This document shows positions 47,701-56,458 of a DNA stretch of 64,000 nucleotides, piece by piece (position 1 is the stretch's first letter; each line of letters starts with the position of its first letter). The notes beneath the pieces are model-generated. The model was given only the letters and a program-made list of their open reading frames with translations. It made no database searches and was not told the DNA's origin. A program made the position numbers and the translations under genes. The DNA comes from Cellulomonas xiejunii (GTDB taxonomy: Bacteria > Actinomycetota > Actinomycetes > Actinomycetales > Cellulomonadaceae), in NCBI RefSeq assembly GCF_024508315.1, contig NZ_CP101987.1, positions 1,860,001 to 1,924,000 on the forward strand, read 5' to 3'.

Positions 47701-48136
47701 CGACCAGGTCCGGCGGATCGGCGTCACGGCCGACCCGTTGCTGAGGTCGGGCGGCGTCCTCGACGCCGGGGGCGTCCAGCAGCGGCTGACCGCCGTGCAG
47801 CTCGTCGCGTACGACGTGCGCTACCTCGTGCACGCCCTGGAGCAGGCCCACGCCGTCGACGCCGACCTGAGCGCGCGGGACTGGGCTGCGCTGCGGACCA
47901 CCACGGCGGACAACATGGCGGCGCTCCTGGCGATCCTCGAGCACCGAGCCGTCCCGGCCGTGCACGAGGACCTCGGCAGCGCGCAGGACGTGGACCCCCA
48001 CGCGCCGGGCGCGGAGCACGAGCGCGCGGTCCTGCGACGGGTCGACCGCGTCAACCGCACGGTCGTCCTGCTGATCAGCGACCTGGCCCCCGACGCCGTG
48101 GAGCCGGTCGCCGACCCGGCGCCCGTGGCGGGCTGA
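44786..48136 (+). CDS. Ion channel-FUSC fusion membrane protein
   Basis: At 1116 residues this protein joins two modules. The N-terminal part has a helix at residues 5-25, another near 66-90, a pore-loop-like segment (MYFSAAQLSTVGGSDLTAA) whose STVGGSD resembles a K+-channel filter, and a closing helix to about 157. After a soluble stretch come two FUSC-type membrane blocks, near residues 427-560 and 778-890 (SHQYWAMLAAYQVL; KGGQRVAGTVAGTLVGFGVA). FUSC proteins export aromatic or fusaric acids. An ion-channel module on the same chain is unusual and suggests coupling or gating. A LuxR-type regulator gene follows by 14 bp. Confidence 0.83.
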   Translation: MDTVWWLLGVVVLLATLADVFLTALNYDEAGFLAGPFSRGLWRVLRSVTHRLPRDRRPVVLRQVTGVQVIGVVLLWIVGTITGYGLIYYGLMTPTSFTPAAPRELDLFDAMYFSAAQLSTVGGSDLTAATDLLRFLSIAETLTGVVLVSMILTFLLGVYDVIGSLNTLCTRFVSAERGAGSPVATLRPYLRPGGEGADGHLDAISDAFADYTSGVRLHHAAYFFQSGRDRFALPYALRMIGGTLGALRWGLPTGHPASTSPTLPALTFQYLEFGEYLQATVRWSDEPEPPEPVDRDTFERIVRGGARVEQRDPWVARFTQLELQLADVIGSDPLADLDDAHRRYTQWLPFAYRAEVVTTSVGRDLDYQPVIVTDVPVSLLHGDRVAVRNVESYLTDPVPPRHDRGRLRGRLSSRLSLLDPGGARLRTAVRGLVSAVVAALTALLVARGLGEQDQVRPVIFAGFVAMLASGAVAGRGAARRLRAAVSVLAVVLVVVVLAAASSGSHLWTGAAAVLVAVVAAWASRFGPRYAGLGTVGFMAFYYALLMRLEASDVLLYAAGAVLGVGWPLLLGGALMPERPVRVLRAALDSYRREMVATLEVLEDGAAWGRWDRVLAHRLNLAQRRLRRGSEFLAGRLSTGAEAADLDERRARTLRLHIFSANLAEEYLVAAVRSLPAAGVSLELRGRLAGRLELLRAHVTQAVLAGADGPPSDDWRREKTPVTWPREARAVHRAVDELAHALDSLRHAEQGATDRDLETDDALDARQPAPAPPRRALAPATRRAVQAGLAVAAGLLVGDALSSSHQYWAMLAAYQVLGASDAETFVKGGQRVAGTVAGTLVGFGVAIATGGDHVALVVMVAIGIFGSLFYRGVSTAVQVFFTMVIFSTVYETLGRLTPGTVELRIVETAVGSAIALVVAAVVLPTRTRVLVDRDLARLVRDLQLVLDGVFARLERSDGTASVAALNSHLLVIDDQVRRIGVTADPLLRSGGVLDAGGVQQRLTAVQLVAYDVRYLVHALEQAHAVDADLSARDWAALRTTTADNMAALLAILEHRAVPAVHEDLGSAQDVDPHAPGAEHERAVLRRVDRVNRTVVLLISDLAPDAVEPVADPAPVAG

Positions 48137-48150
48137 GCGGCGGGACGGCC

Positions 48151-50670
48151 ATGACGATCGTGTCGCCGCACACCCCGGCGTCCTGGCGCACGCAGGCACC
48201 GCGCGCCGACGGGCCGGTGGTCGAACGCCCGCGCTGCCAGGCGGCCCTCCGTTCGGCCACGGCGCTGCGTCCCGTGGTCGTCGTCGCCGCCCCGCCCGGC
48301 TTCGGCAAGACCACGGTCGTGACCCGCTGGGCGGCGCAGGACGCGCGGCCGACGGCATGGGTCACGCTCGACCCGTTCGACGACGACGCCGAGCGGCTCC
48401 TGGGCGTCGTGGCCGCCGCCGTCGCGGCCGCGCACCCCGGCGCCGCGCACGGCCTCCCGGCGGCCGTGCGGGCCGCGGCGGGGTCCACGGGCCGTGTGCT
48501 CGACGCCCTCGTGAGCGTGCTGACCGACCTCGGCGAACGCGCCCTCGTCGTGCTCGACGACGTGCACCTCCTGACCTCGCCCGCCGCCCGGCACGCCGTG
48601 GCGACGCTGCTGCGCACACCCGGCCCCCGGTTCGTCCTCGTCGGGCGGTACGTGCCCGACCTGGCGCTGGGGCGAGGGCGGCTGGCCGGCCAGGTCGGCG
48701 ACCTCGGGACGCGGGTGCTGGCCCTGACGCCGCGGGAGACGTCCGACCTCGTCCGCGCGTGGGGCGGCCCGGCCGACCCGGACGTCGTCGCCGACCTGTG
48801 GCGCGCCACAGGCGGCTGGCCGGTCGCGGTCCGGGCGGCGTGCGCCGCGGGCGTGCTGCACCGCGGGCGCCCGCAGCGCGCGCTGCGCCCGCAGGACGTG
48901 CCCGTCGACGACTACGTGCGCGAGGAGGTCCTCGGTGCACTGCCGTCCGACGTCGGGACGTTCCTGCGTCGCGCCTGCGTGGGCCGGGTGCTGGACCCCC
49001 CGCTCGCCGAGGCGCTCGCGCCCGGCGGCGCGCGCCTGCTCGAGGAGTGCGTCGGGCGCGGGCTCCTGCCCCCGGACGCGTCGCGCGCGCTGCCCTGGCA
49101 CGACGTGCTCGCGACGCACGTGCGCGTCGTCGTGGGCCGCACCGAGCCGTCGGTCGTGCGGACCGTGCACCGCGCGCTCGCGCGGCACGTGGCCGGCACG
49201 GACCCGGCGGCCGCCGTGCGGCACGCCGTCGAGGGTCACGCCCCCGAGCTCGCGCACGAGGTGCTGGGGGAGCGGTGGCCCGAGCTGCTCGCCCGCAGCA
49301 GCCTGGGGGCGGCGGTGCGGCTCTGCGGCGCCGTGCCGGCGCAGGCCGGGGGGCGCGACGTCGCGACCGCGACCGCCGTGAGCCGCGCGCTGCGCGGCGA
49401 GTCCCGTCCCGAGGACCACGACGCGGCGGCCGCGCTCGTCGTGCGCGCGCTCGTGGGTGCCGACGCCCCCACCACGCCGCACGACCTGCTCGCCGCGGCC
49501 ACGCAGGGCGACGCGACGGGCACGGTGGTGGCGTACCTCGTCGGGCGGGCGGCCCTGCACGCGTCGGACACCCCGGTGGCCGGGGTCCCCGCCGAGCGGT
49601 GCGGCCGCGGCGGCCTCCAGCACGTCGTCGACGCGCTGGCCGACGCCGCGGAGGTCGCCGCCGTGCGTGGTTGGCCCGTGCTCGCGCTCGCGTGCCGCGC
49701 CGAGCACGCGCTCGCGTGCGCGCGCTCCTCGCGTGTCGCCGAGGCGCGCGCCCGCGCCCAGGGCGTGCTGGGTGACGCCGCGGCGCTCGGACCCGTCTCG
49801 GCTCCGGCGACGGCGGCCGCCCACCTCGCGGCGGGCCTCGTCGCCTTCTGGTGCGACGAGCAGGCGCCTGCGCGGCGTCATCTCACCGCCGCCGCGCAGG
49901 CGGCCTCGAGCCGACCCGCGCTCGCGGCACGCGCCGCGGCCGTGCTCGTGCACGTGTGCCTGGCCGACGGTGACCCCGCCGGCGTCGCGGACGTGCTGGC
50001 GACGCTGGAGCGGCGCGCGCCCGCCGGGATCTCGCTCGCGTTCCTCGTGGCGGCGCAGCACGACGCGCACGGGGAGCCCCGCGACGCGCTCGCCCTCGTC
50101 GACCTCGCCGACCCCGCCTTCACGTCGCCCACCGGGGTGTGCCGCCGCAGCGACCTGCACCGCCGGACCGGGGACCGGGCCGCAGCCCTCGCCGCGCTCG
50201 CCGGCGTCCCGGACGACCCGGCGTGGCACGTCGCCGACACGGTGGCGCTGCACGCGTCGCGTGCACTGCTCCGCGAGGAGCCCGCCGCAGCGCACCGCGA
50301 CCTCGAGCGCGCCCTCGACGCGGCCGCGCCGGACGGCGTGGTGCGGCCCCTGCGGGACCGCGCGGCGGCGCTGCGACCGCTGCTGCTCGCGCACCTCGGG
50401 CGAGGCAGCAGCCACGAGGGGCTCGTGACACGCCTGCTCGCCGCCGACCGTGACGCCCCGGCTCCGCGCGGGTCGGCGTGGACCCTCACCGAGCGTGAGC
50501 TCCAGGCGCTGGCCTGCCTGCCCTCACGCATGACCCTCGACGAGGTCGCCGCGTCACTGTTCGTGTCGGTCAACACGGTGAAGACGCACGTGCGCGCCGT
50601 GTACCGCAAGCTCGGCGTGACGAGCCGGCGCGACGCCGTGCGGACGGCCGTGGAGCGCGGTCTGCTCTGA
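48151..50670 (+). CDS. Large ATP-binding LuxR-family regulator (MalT/LAL type)
   Basis: The 839-residue protein has an N-terminal STAND-type NTPase with Walker A in VVAAPPGFGKTTVV and Walker B in ERALVVLDDVHLL. A helical repeat middle follows, then a C-terminal LuxR HTH (LTERELQALACLPSRMTLDE; NTVKTHVRAVYRKLG). Such proteins activate transcription when ATP and an inducer are bound. It lies 14 bp after the channel-FUSC gene on the same strand, so control of that transporter or its substrate pathway is a fair inference. Confidence 0.9.
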   Translation: MTIVSPHTPASWRTQAPRADGPVVERPRCQAALRSATALRPVVVVAAPPGFGKTTVVTRWAAQDARPTAWVTLDPFDDDAERLLGVVAAAVAAAHPGAAHGLPAAVRAAAGSTGRVLDALVSVLTDLGERALVVLDDVHLLTSPAARHAVATLLRTPGPRFVLVGRYVPDLALGRGRLAGQVGDLGTRVLALTPRETSDLVRAWGGPADPDVVADLWRATGGWPVAVRAACAAGVLHRGRPQRALRPQDVPVDDYVREEVLGALPSDVGTFLRRACVGRVLDPPLAEALAPGGARLLEECVGRGLLPPDASRALPWHDVLATHVRVVVGRTEPSVVRTVHRALARHVAGTDPAAAVRHAVEGHAPELAHEVLGERWPELLARSSLGAAVRLCGAVPAQAGGRDVATATAVSRALRGESRPEDHDAAAALVVRALVGADAPTTPHDLLAAATQGDATGTVVAYLVGRAALHASDTPVAGVPAERCGRGGLQHVVDALADAAEVAAVRGWPVLALACRAEHALACARSSRVAEARARAQGVLGDAAALGPVSAPATAAAHLAAGLVAFWCDEQAPARRHLTAAAQAASSRPALAARAAAVLVHVCLADGDPAGVADVLATLERRAPAGISLAFLVAAQHDAHGEPRDALALVDLADPAFTSPTGVCRRSDLHRRTGDRAAALAALAGVPDDPAWHVADTVALHASRALLREEPAAAHRDLERALDAAAPDGVVRPLRDRAAALRPLLLAHLGRGSSHEGLVTRLLAADRDAPAPRGSAWTLTERELQALACLPSRMTLDEVAASLFVSVNTVKTHVRAVYRKLGVTSRRDAVRTAVERGLL

Positions 50671-50691
50671 GGCGCGCCCCACGGCCACGTG

Positions 50692-51189
50692 TCAGACGTT
50701 CTCCTGGAACGCCTCCCGCAGCTTCTGCTCGTCCGCGTGCGACAGGTTCGTCTGGATCAGCTCGCCCTGGATGCCACGCTCCCGCAGCTCCGCGATCACG
50801 CGCTCGGGCACGTTGCTCGACGCGAGCAGGAACAGGGCCGACGTACCCGGCGTCACCTGGCTGCGCACCGAGCGGATGAAGTCGTCGTCGATCCCGACGT
50901 CCGTCAACGCGCCCCCGATGGCCCCGGCCGCGGCGCCGACGACCACGCCGACCAGCGGCATGAAGAACAGCAGCCCGAACAGCAGCCCCCAGAACGTGCC
51001 GCCCAGGGCGCCGATGCCCGCGAGGTTGTGGGCCTGCCGGGTCTTCGGCTTCTTCTTGTCCGGCTGCCACGACACGGTCGCGGCGTCCTCGAGAGAGATC
51101 AGCTCCTGCTTCTGCAGCTCGACCAACGCGTCCTCGGCCTGCTGCGCCCCCTCGGGGGTGTCGAACTTCCACACGCTGAGAGTGGCCAC
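50692..51189 (-). CDS. DUF1269 membrane-associated protein
   Basis: The 165-residue protein has the DUF1269 pattern: ATLSVWKFDTPEGAQQAEDAL at the start, then a glycine-rich hydrophobic segment (GLLFGLLFFMPLVGVVVGAA), and the end SVRSQVTPGTSALFLLASS. The family's function is unknown. GAGGAG lies upstream of the GTG at 51189. It is convergent with the LuxR-type gene and divergent from the ABC importer operon. Confidence 0.86.
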   Translation of the reverse strand: MATLSVWKFDTPEGAQQAEDALVELQKQELISLEDAATVSWQPDKKKPKTRQAHNLAGIGALGGTFWGLLFGLLFFMPLVGVVVGAAAGAIGGALTDVGIDDDFIRSVRSQVTPGTSALFLLASSNVPERVIAELRERGIQGELIQTNLSHADEQKLREAFQENV

Positions 51190-51428
51190 CGTCGTCTCCT
51201 CGTCCGTGGCGGTCGACCGCGGGCACGTCACCCGGCAGCCCGCCACCCCTCCAGGTTCGGCGTCGGGCCGCCTCGCGCGCCTCACCCGTGACGGGTGATC
51301 CCGGCGGCGACCTGCCGGGACGGGGGGCGCGTGCGCCGGCGGGCGGTCAAGACTCGAGGACGGGACGGCGACGGGGGCGGGACGTGGGCAGCAGTCGACA
51401 GGTGGGCGAATCCGGGCGGGCACGCGTC

Positions 51429-53012
51429 ATGGGACGGGTCGTCGCGGTCGCGGCGGTGCTCGGGCTGGCCGCGTGCGCGGCGCCCGGCGAGCCTGCGCCG
51501 GACGACCCGGCGGTGACGCTGCGGCTCGCGGAGACGTCGGAGTACCCCAGCCTCAACCCGCTGGACGCGATGTTCGGGATCACCGGCAAGATCTACGACG
51601 GGCTGTACGCGGTGGCCGCCGACGGGACGGTGGCGCCGGACCTGGCGGTCGGCGACCCGGAGCCCGACGCGAGCCTGACGACGTGGACCGTGCGCCTGCA
51701 GGACGACGTCGTGTTCAGTGACGGCTCGACCCTCGACGCGCAGGACGTGGCGGCGACCTACACGACCGTCGTCGACCCCCGCTACGCGTCGCCGCTCGCG
51801 TCCTCGTTCCCGTTCCTCGTCGACGTGACGGCGGTCGACCCCACGACGGTGGAGTTCCGCCTCTCGGAGCCGTACGCGGCGTTCCCCAGCACCCTGACCG
51901 TGGGCGTGGCCCCGGCGGAGGCGCTCACGGGCACCGTGCTCGACTCGCCGCTGAACCGCGAGCCGGTGGGGTCCGGGCCGTACGTGCTCGAGCAGTGGCA
52001 GGCCGGGGAGTCGCTGACGCTGGCCGCGTCGCCGACGTACCGTGGCGAGGCCCCGGCGGTCGAGCGCGTCGTCGTCGGGTTCGTGCTGGACGAGAACGTC
52101 CGCACGCAGCGACTGCGCAGCGGGGACTTCGACGGGGCGCAGCTCTCGCCGCGCGCCGCGCAGGCGCTCGAGGGCGTCGACGGGCTCACCGTGGTCGCGC
52201 ACCCGTCAGCCGACTACCGGGCGGTCACGCTGCCGCAGAGCGTGCCGGCGCTCGCGGACCCCGCGGTGCGCCGCGCGCTCAACCTGGCGGTGGACAGGGA
52301 GGCGATGGTCGAGGGGATCCTGCGCGGCTACGGGGCGCCCGCCGCGACGCCGTTCACCGTCGCCCAGGGCGACGCGTTCGACCCCGACGTGCAGTACGAG
52401 CACGACACCGCGCAGGCCGCCGCTCTGCTCGCCGAGGCGGGCTGGGCGCCGGGCGCGGGCGGCGTGCGGGAGAAGGACGGCGCACGCCTGTCCTTCCCGC
52501 TCATGTACTTCGCGGAGGACGCCCTGCGGCGGGACCTGGCGCTCGCGGTCGCCTCCGACCTCGCCGAGGTCGGCGTCCAGGTGGACGTCGAGGCGGTCGA
52601 CTCCGCCGGAGCCGCGGCGGGCATGGGCAGCAAGGCGTTCGTGCTCGGCGGCGGGGACCAGCCCTACGACCCCGACACGCAGGTGTACACCGCGCTGCAC
52701 TCGTCGTACGCGGCGTACGACCCGGACGACGCGTACTCCAACCCGTCGCAGTACGTGCAGCCGGAGGTCGACCGCCTGCTGGACGCGGCACGCCGCAGCA
52801 CCGATCCCGACGAGCGCGCGGGGATGTACCGCGACGTCCAGCAGGTGCTCGCCGACGACCCGCCGATGATCACCCTCGTGGTGCTCGAGCACACGTACGC
52901 CGCCCGTGGTCTCGACGGCTTCGACGGTGTGCAGGAGGTCGTCGAGCCGCACGAGCACGGTGTGGCGTGGGGACCCTGGTGGAACGTGGAGACGTGGCAG
53001 GTCGCCTCGTGA
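51429..53012 (+). CDS. ABC transporter substrate-binding lipoprotein (peptide/nickel type)
   Basis: The 527-residue protein starts with a short lipoprotein signal (GRVVAVAAVLGLAAC) whose Cys20 region forms the lipobox LAAC. The SBP family 5 fold follows, with ETSEYPSLNPLDAMFGITGK and GSGPYVLEQWQAGESL. Family members bind oligopeptides, nickel complexes or sugars. The ligand is not evident. The ATG at 51429 has only a weak ribosome site but sets the signal correctly. Its stop overlaps the first permease gene. Confidence 0.9.
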   Translation: MGRVVAVAAVLGLAACAAPGEPAPDDPAVTLRLAETSEYPSLNPLDAMFGITGKIYDGLYAVAADGTVAPDLAVGDPEPDASLTTWTVRLQDDVVFSDGSTLDAQDVAATYTTVVDPRYASPLASSFPFLVDVTAVDPTTVEFRLSEPYAAFPSTLTVGVAPAEALTGTVLDSPLNREPVGSGPYVLEQWQAGESLTLAASPTYRGEAPAVERVVVGFVLDENVRTQRLRSGDFDGAQLSPRAAQALEGVDGLTVVAHPSADYRAVTLPQSVPALADPAVRRALNLAVDREAMVEGILRGYGAPAATPFTVAQGDAFDPDVQYEHDTAQAAALLAEAGWAPGAGGVREKDGARLSFPLMYFAEDALRRDLALAVASDLAEVGVQVDVEAVDSAGAAAGMGSKAFVLGGGDQPYDPDTQVYTALHSSYAAYDPDDAYSNPSQYVQPEVDRLLDAARRSTDPDERAGMYRDVQQVLADDPPMITLVVLEHTYAARGLDGFDGVQEVVEPHEHGVAWGPWWNVETWQVAS

Positions 53013-54022
53013 CGTCGACGCGGACCGCCACGACGGGCGGACGTCGCCGGGTGCACGAGGTCCGGCGCCTCGTCGTGCGGCGCGCGACGTGGGCCGTCCC
53101 GCTGGTCCTGGGCGTCAGCGCACTGGTGTTCCTGCTGGCGTCGCGCACGCCGAGCGACAGCACCACGGGCTTCCTCGGCGCCCGCACGCAGTTCGTCGAC
53201 GCGCGGACGCGCGAGGCCGTCGCGCGCATGCTCGACCAGGGCGCGTGGTGGGAGGCGTGGGCGTCGTGGTGGCGCGGTGCGGCGGGCGGCGACTGGGGGA
53301 CGTCCACGGTCCTGCGCGGGTCGGTGTCCGACGCGATCGCCGGCCGCGTGCCGTGGACGCTGCTCGTCATGACGGTGGGCCTGGTGCTCGCGTTCATGAT
53401 CGCCGTGCCGCTCGCGCTTGCCGCGGCGGCGCGGGGGACGGGCGCCGCGGCGAGGCTGTTGACGGCGTGCGCGTGGGTGCTGTCGGCCGCGCCGGCGTAC
53501 ATCGTGGGCCTGGGCCTGCTGCTGGTGTTCTCCGTGGCGCTCGGCTGGTTCCCCGCGGGAGGGCTGGGGCCGCCGGGGGAGACGGTCGGCCCGGCCACCG
53601 TCGCGCGGCACGCCGCCCTGCCGTGCCTGGCGGTCGCGCTGTCGCAGGTGCCGTGGATCGCGCTGCACCTGCACGCCGGGCTGGTCGGCGCGCGGGCATC
53701 GGACGCGGTGCTGTCCGCGAGGATGCGGGGCCTGCCGCCGCGGACCGTGACGCGCGGCCACGTCCTGCCGGTCGCTGTCGTCCCGCTGCTCGCGCTGATG
53801 GGGGCGCGCCTGCCCGAGCTCGTGGTCGGTGCGGTGCTCGTCGAGACGGTGTTCTCGTGGCCGGGGCTCGGGCAGGCGCTGGTCGACGCGGCGGTCGGTC
53901 GCGACCTCGCGCTCCTCGCCGGCACGACCGTGTGTCTCACGGTCATGGTCCTCGCGGGGAACCTGCTGGCCGACGCCGCCCTCGTGGCGGCCGACCCCCG
54001 GGTGGTGGCCGATGAGCTCTGA
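53009..54022 (+). CDS. ABC transporter permease (DppB/NikB type)
   Basis: The 337-residue permease has an N-terminal helix (WAVPLVLGVSALVFLLAS), a periplasmic loop, and a five-helix core with LPVAVVPLLALMGARLPELV and VFSWPGLGQALVDAAVGRD, the typical EAA-region end. It pairs with the second permease as the channel of the importer. The GTG overlaps the SBP gene stop by 4 bp. Confidence 0.91.
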   Translation: MTSTRTATTGGRRRVHEVRRLVVRRATWAVPLVLGVSALVFLLASRTPSDSTTGFLGARTQFVDARTREAVARMLDQGAWWEAWASWWRGAAGGDWGTSTVLRGSVSDAIAGRVPWTLLVMTVGLVLAFMIAVPLALAAAARGTGAAARLLTACAWVLSAAPAYIVGLGLLLVFSVALGWFPAGGLGPPGETVGPATVARHAALPCLAVALSQVPWIALHLHAGLVGARASDAVLSARMRGLPPRTVTRGHVLPVAVVPLLALMGARLPELVVGAVLVETVFSWPGLGQALVDAAVGRDLALLAGTTVCLTVMVLAGNLLADAALVAADPRVVADEL

Positions 54023-54908
54023 CCAGCGGGTGGGCGCCGACGTCGTGCGGTGGACGACCCCCGGTGACGTGCACGGCGAGGCTCACACCGGGGCCCGCGC
54101 GCGACGCGCGCGGGGGGCGCTGATCGTGGGTGGACTGGTCGTGCTGTACGCCGTGCTCGTGCCCGTCGTCGCCTCCGCGACCGGCTGGTGGGGCGGGGCC
54201 GGGGGGAGGGCGGTCGACTACGTCACCGGGTCCACGGCGCCGTCGACCGCGCACCCCTTCGGCACCGACGTGGCGGGCCGGGACATGTTCGTGCGGTGCG
54301 CCCGCGCACTGCAGGTCTCGCTGCTCGCCGCGCTCGTCGGCTCCGCCGCCTCGGCGTTCGTCGGCACGCTGCTCGGGGCGACGAGCGCGGTGCTCGGGGG
54401 CCGGGCCGACCGCCTGCTCATGCGCGGCGTCGACGCGTTCGCGGCCGTGCCGCACCTGCTGCTCGGGATCCTCGTCGCGACGGTCTACCGCGGCAGCCTG
54501 TGGACCGTCGTGCTGGTGGTCGCCGTCACCCACTGGACCGCGACCACCCGCCTGGTCCGCGGCGAGGTGCTGTCGCTGCGGGAGCGCGGGTGGGTCCGGG
54601 CGGCAGTCTCGCAGGGCGGCTCGCGCGCCCGCGTCCTACGCCACCACGTGCTCCCGCACGTCGGCGCACAGGTGGCGGTGGCCACCGCGCTGCTCGTGCC
54701 GCACGCCGTGTGGCACGAGACGACCCTGACGTTCCTAGGGCTGGGCCTGCCGCCTCACCAGGCGTCGCTGGGCTCGCTCATCGACCTCGCGCAGCAGTCC
54801 GTGACGACGGGCGCCTGGTGGACGCTGGTCGCGCCCGTCGGGCTGCTGGTGGTCGCGACCGTCTGCCTGGGGCTCGCGATGCAGCGGGGGACCGGTCGTG
54901 CCGGCTGA
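54012..54908 (+). CDS. ABC transporter permease (DppC/NikC type)
   Basis: The 298-residue partner permease has AHPFGTDVAGRDMFVRCARA, the DppC-family segment, and the EAA loop AAVSQGGSRARVLRHHVLPHV followed by LTFLGLGLPPHQASLG. Its ATG lies 11 bp inside the preceding permease gene. Together they form the transmembrane dimer. Confidence 0.92.
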   Translation: MSSDQRVGADVVRWTTPGDVHGEAHTGARARRARGALIVGGLVVLYAVLVPVVASATGWWGGAGGRAVDYVTGSTAPSTAHPFGTDVAGRDMFVRCARALQVSLLAALVGSAASAFVGTLLGATSAVLGGRADRLLMRGVDAFAAVPHLLLGILVATVYRGSLWTVVLVVAVTHWTATTRLVRGEVLSLRERGWVRAAVSQGGSRARVLRHHVLPHVGAQVAVATALLVPHAVWHETTLTFLGLGLPPHQASLGSLIDLAQQSVTTGAWWTLVAPVGLLVVATVCLGLAMQRGTGRAG

Positions 54909-56430
54909 GCGCGCCGCCCGGCTGCGGGTGCGGGGCCTGCACGTCGCGCTCGGCCCGGACCACGTGCTCCGGGGCGTGGACCTCGACCTGGACCCCGGCG
55001 ACCTGCACGTCGTGCTCGGGCCGTCCGGTGCGGGCAAGTCCATGCTGCTGCGGGCGCTCACCGGGACGCTGCCGCGCGGCAGCCGCGTCGCGGGCGACGT
55101 CCGGGTGCTGGGCGCCGGCGGGTCCGTCGACGTGCTGCGCGCGGACCGGGCGGCGCTGCACCGGGTCCACGGCCGCGTGATCGGCGTCGTGCCGCAGGCC
55201 GCGGCTACGTCGTTCACGCCCGTGCGCACCCTGCGCGCGCAGCTCGCCGAGGTGGTGCAGGCCCTCGGCCCGCCGCGGGCCCGGTTGCTGCCGGGGCACC
55301 CGCACCTCGCGCCCGTGACGCCCGACGCGCACCTCGCGGACCTCGTCGCGACGGCCGGCCTCGACCCCGCGCTCCTCGACCGGTACCCGCACGAGCTCTC
55401 CGGGGGTCAGGTGCGACGCGCCGCGGTGGCGGCCGCGCTGGTCGGGCACCCGCCGGTCGTGCTGGCCGACGAGCCGTCGAGCGGGCTCGACGAGGACGCC
55501 GCCGCGGTGCTCGCGCAGATGCTGCGCGCGTACGCGCACGCCGGCCACGCGGCGCTGCTCGTGACGCACGACGTGGAGATCGCCCAGGCGTTCGGTGACA
55601 CCCTCGACGTGCTCGTGCACGGCGAGGTCGTCGAGCACGGGTCGGCGCGCCGCGTCCTGGGGAGCCCGCAGGCGCCCCTGACCCGGGAGCTCGTCACGGC
55701 GCGCCGGCCGGGCGGGCTGCCGTCGCCGGCGGTGTCACCCGAGACGCCCCCTGTGCTGCGGCTGCGCGACGTCCGCGCCGGGTACGGCACGCACGTCGTC
55801 CTCGACGGGGTCGACCTCGACGTCCGCCCCGGCGAGGTCGTGGGCGTCGCCGGCAGGTCCGGCGCGGGCAAGTCCACCCTGGCCGCGGTCGCGGCGCTCA
55901 TCCACCGCCCTGACGCGGGCCGCGTCGAGGTGGACGGGGTCGCCGTGCGGGGCGCCGGGTGGCGCGTGCCCGCCGTGGTGCGGCGCCGTGTCGGCTGGGT
56001 GCAGCAGGAGCCCCGTCAGGCCATGGACCCGCGCCTGACGCTGCGGCGCTCCCTCACGCTGCCGCAGCAGGCCGCGGGGCGTGACGACCTCGAGCCCGTC
56101 GAGGAGCTGGCCCGTGCCGTCGGGCTCGACCTCGCGCTGCTCGACCGTAGGCCGTCGCACGTCTCCGGCGGCGAGCTGCAGCGCGCGGCGATCGCTCGGG
56201 CCCTCGCGTTGCGCCCCGCGCTGCTGGTGTGCGACGAGATCACCGCGATGCTGGACGCGGTGTCGGCCGCCCGCCTCGGCGCGCTCGTCGCGCGGCTGGC
56301 GGTCGCCCGGGGCATCGGCGTGCTGCTCGTGTCCCACGACCGGACACTGCTGCGCGCGTCCGCGCACCGTGTCGTGCACGTCGACGGCGGCCGTCTCGTG
56401 CCCGCGCGGGACGAGGCCGTAGCCCGCTGA
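54898..56430 (+). CDS. Fused double ABC ATPase of the peptide/nickel importer
   Basis: The 510-residue protein joins both ATPase halves normally encoded as DppD/DppF. Each has a Walker A (GPSGAGKSMLL; GRSGAGKSTLA), a signature (ELSGGQVRRA; VSGGELQRAA) and a Walker B (VVLADEPSSGLD; LLVCDEITAMLD). The acidic residue after the second Walker B is Glu in the DE pair, so both sites look competent. It starts with a GTG 11 bp inside the permease gene and ends 28 bp before the convergent treZ. Confidence 0.92.
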   Translation: MPAERAARLRVRGLHVALGPDHVLRGVDLDLDPGDLHVVLGPSGAGKSMLLRALTGTLPRGSRVAGDVRVLGAGGSVDVLRADRAALHRVHGRVIGVVPQAAATSFTPVRTLRAQLAEVVQALGPPRARLLPGHPHLAPVTPDAHLADLVATAGLDPALLDRYPHELSGGQVRRAAVAAALVGHPPVVLADEPSSGLDEDAAAVLAQMLRAYAHAGHAALLVTHDVEIAQAFGDTLDVLVHGEVVEHGSARRVLGSPQAPLTRELVTARRPGGLPSPAVSPETPPVLRLRDVRAGYGTHVVLDGVDLDVRPGEVVGVAGRSGAGKSTLAAVAALIHRPDAGRVEVDGVAVRGAGWRVPAVVRRRVGWVQQEPRQAMDPRLTLRRSLTLPQQAAGRDDLEPVEELARAVGLDLALLDRRPSHVSGGELQRAAIARALALRPALLVCDEITAMLDAVSAARLGALVARLAVARGIGVLLVSHDRTLLRASAHRVVHVDGGRLVPARDEAVAR

Positions 56431-56458
56431 CGCGCCTCGACGGCGCGCGCCGGCGACC

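Noticed and set aside
44765..48358. A 1197-codon open frame on the minus strand
   Set aside because: It lies fully antisense to the channel-FUSC gene, has low-complexity Arg/Gly/Asp/His composition and no recognisable domain. Such shadows are expected at this G+C content. The same applies to the long antisense frames at 1679-4114, 8230-10149, 10107-12584 and 47821-50415.
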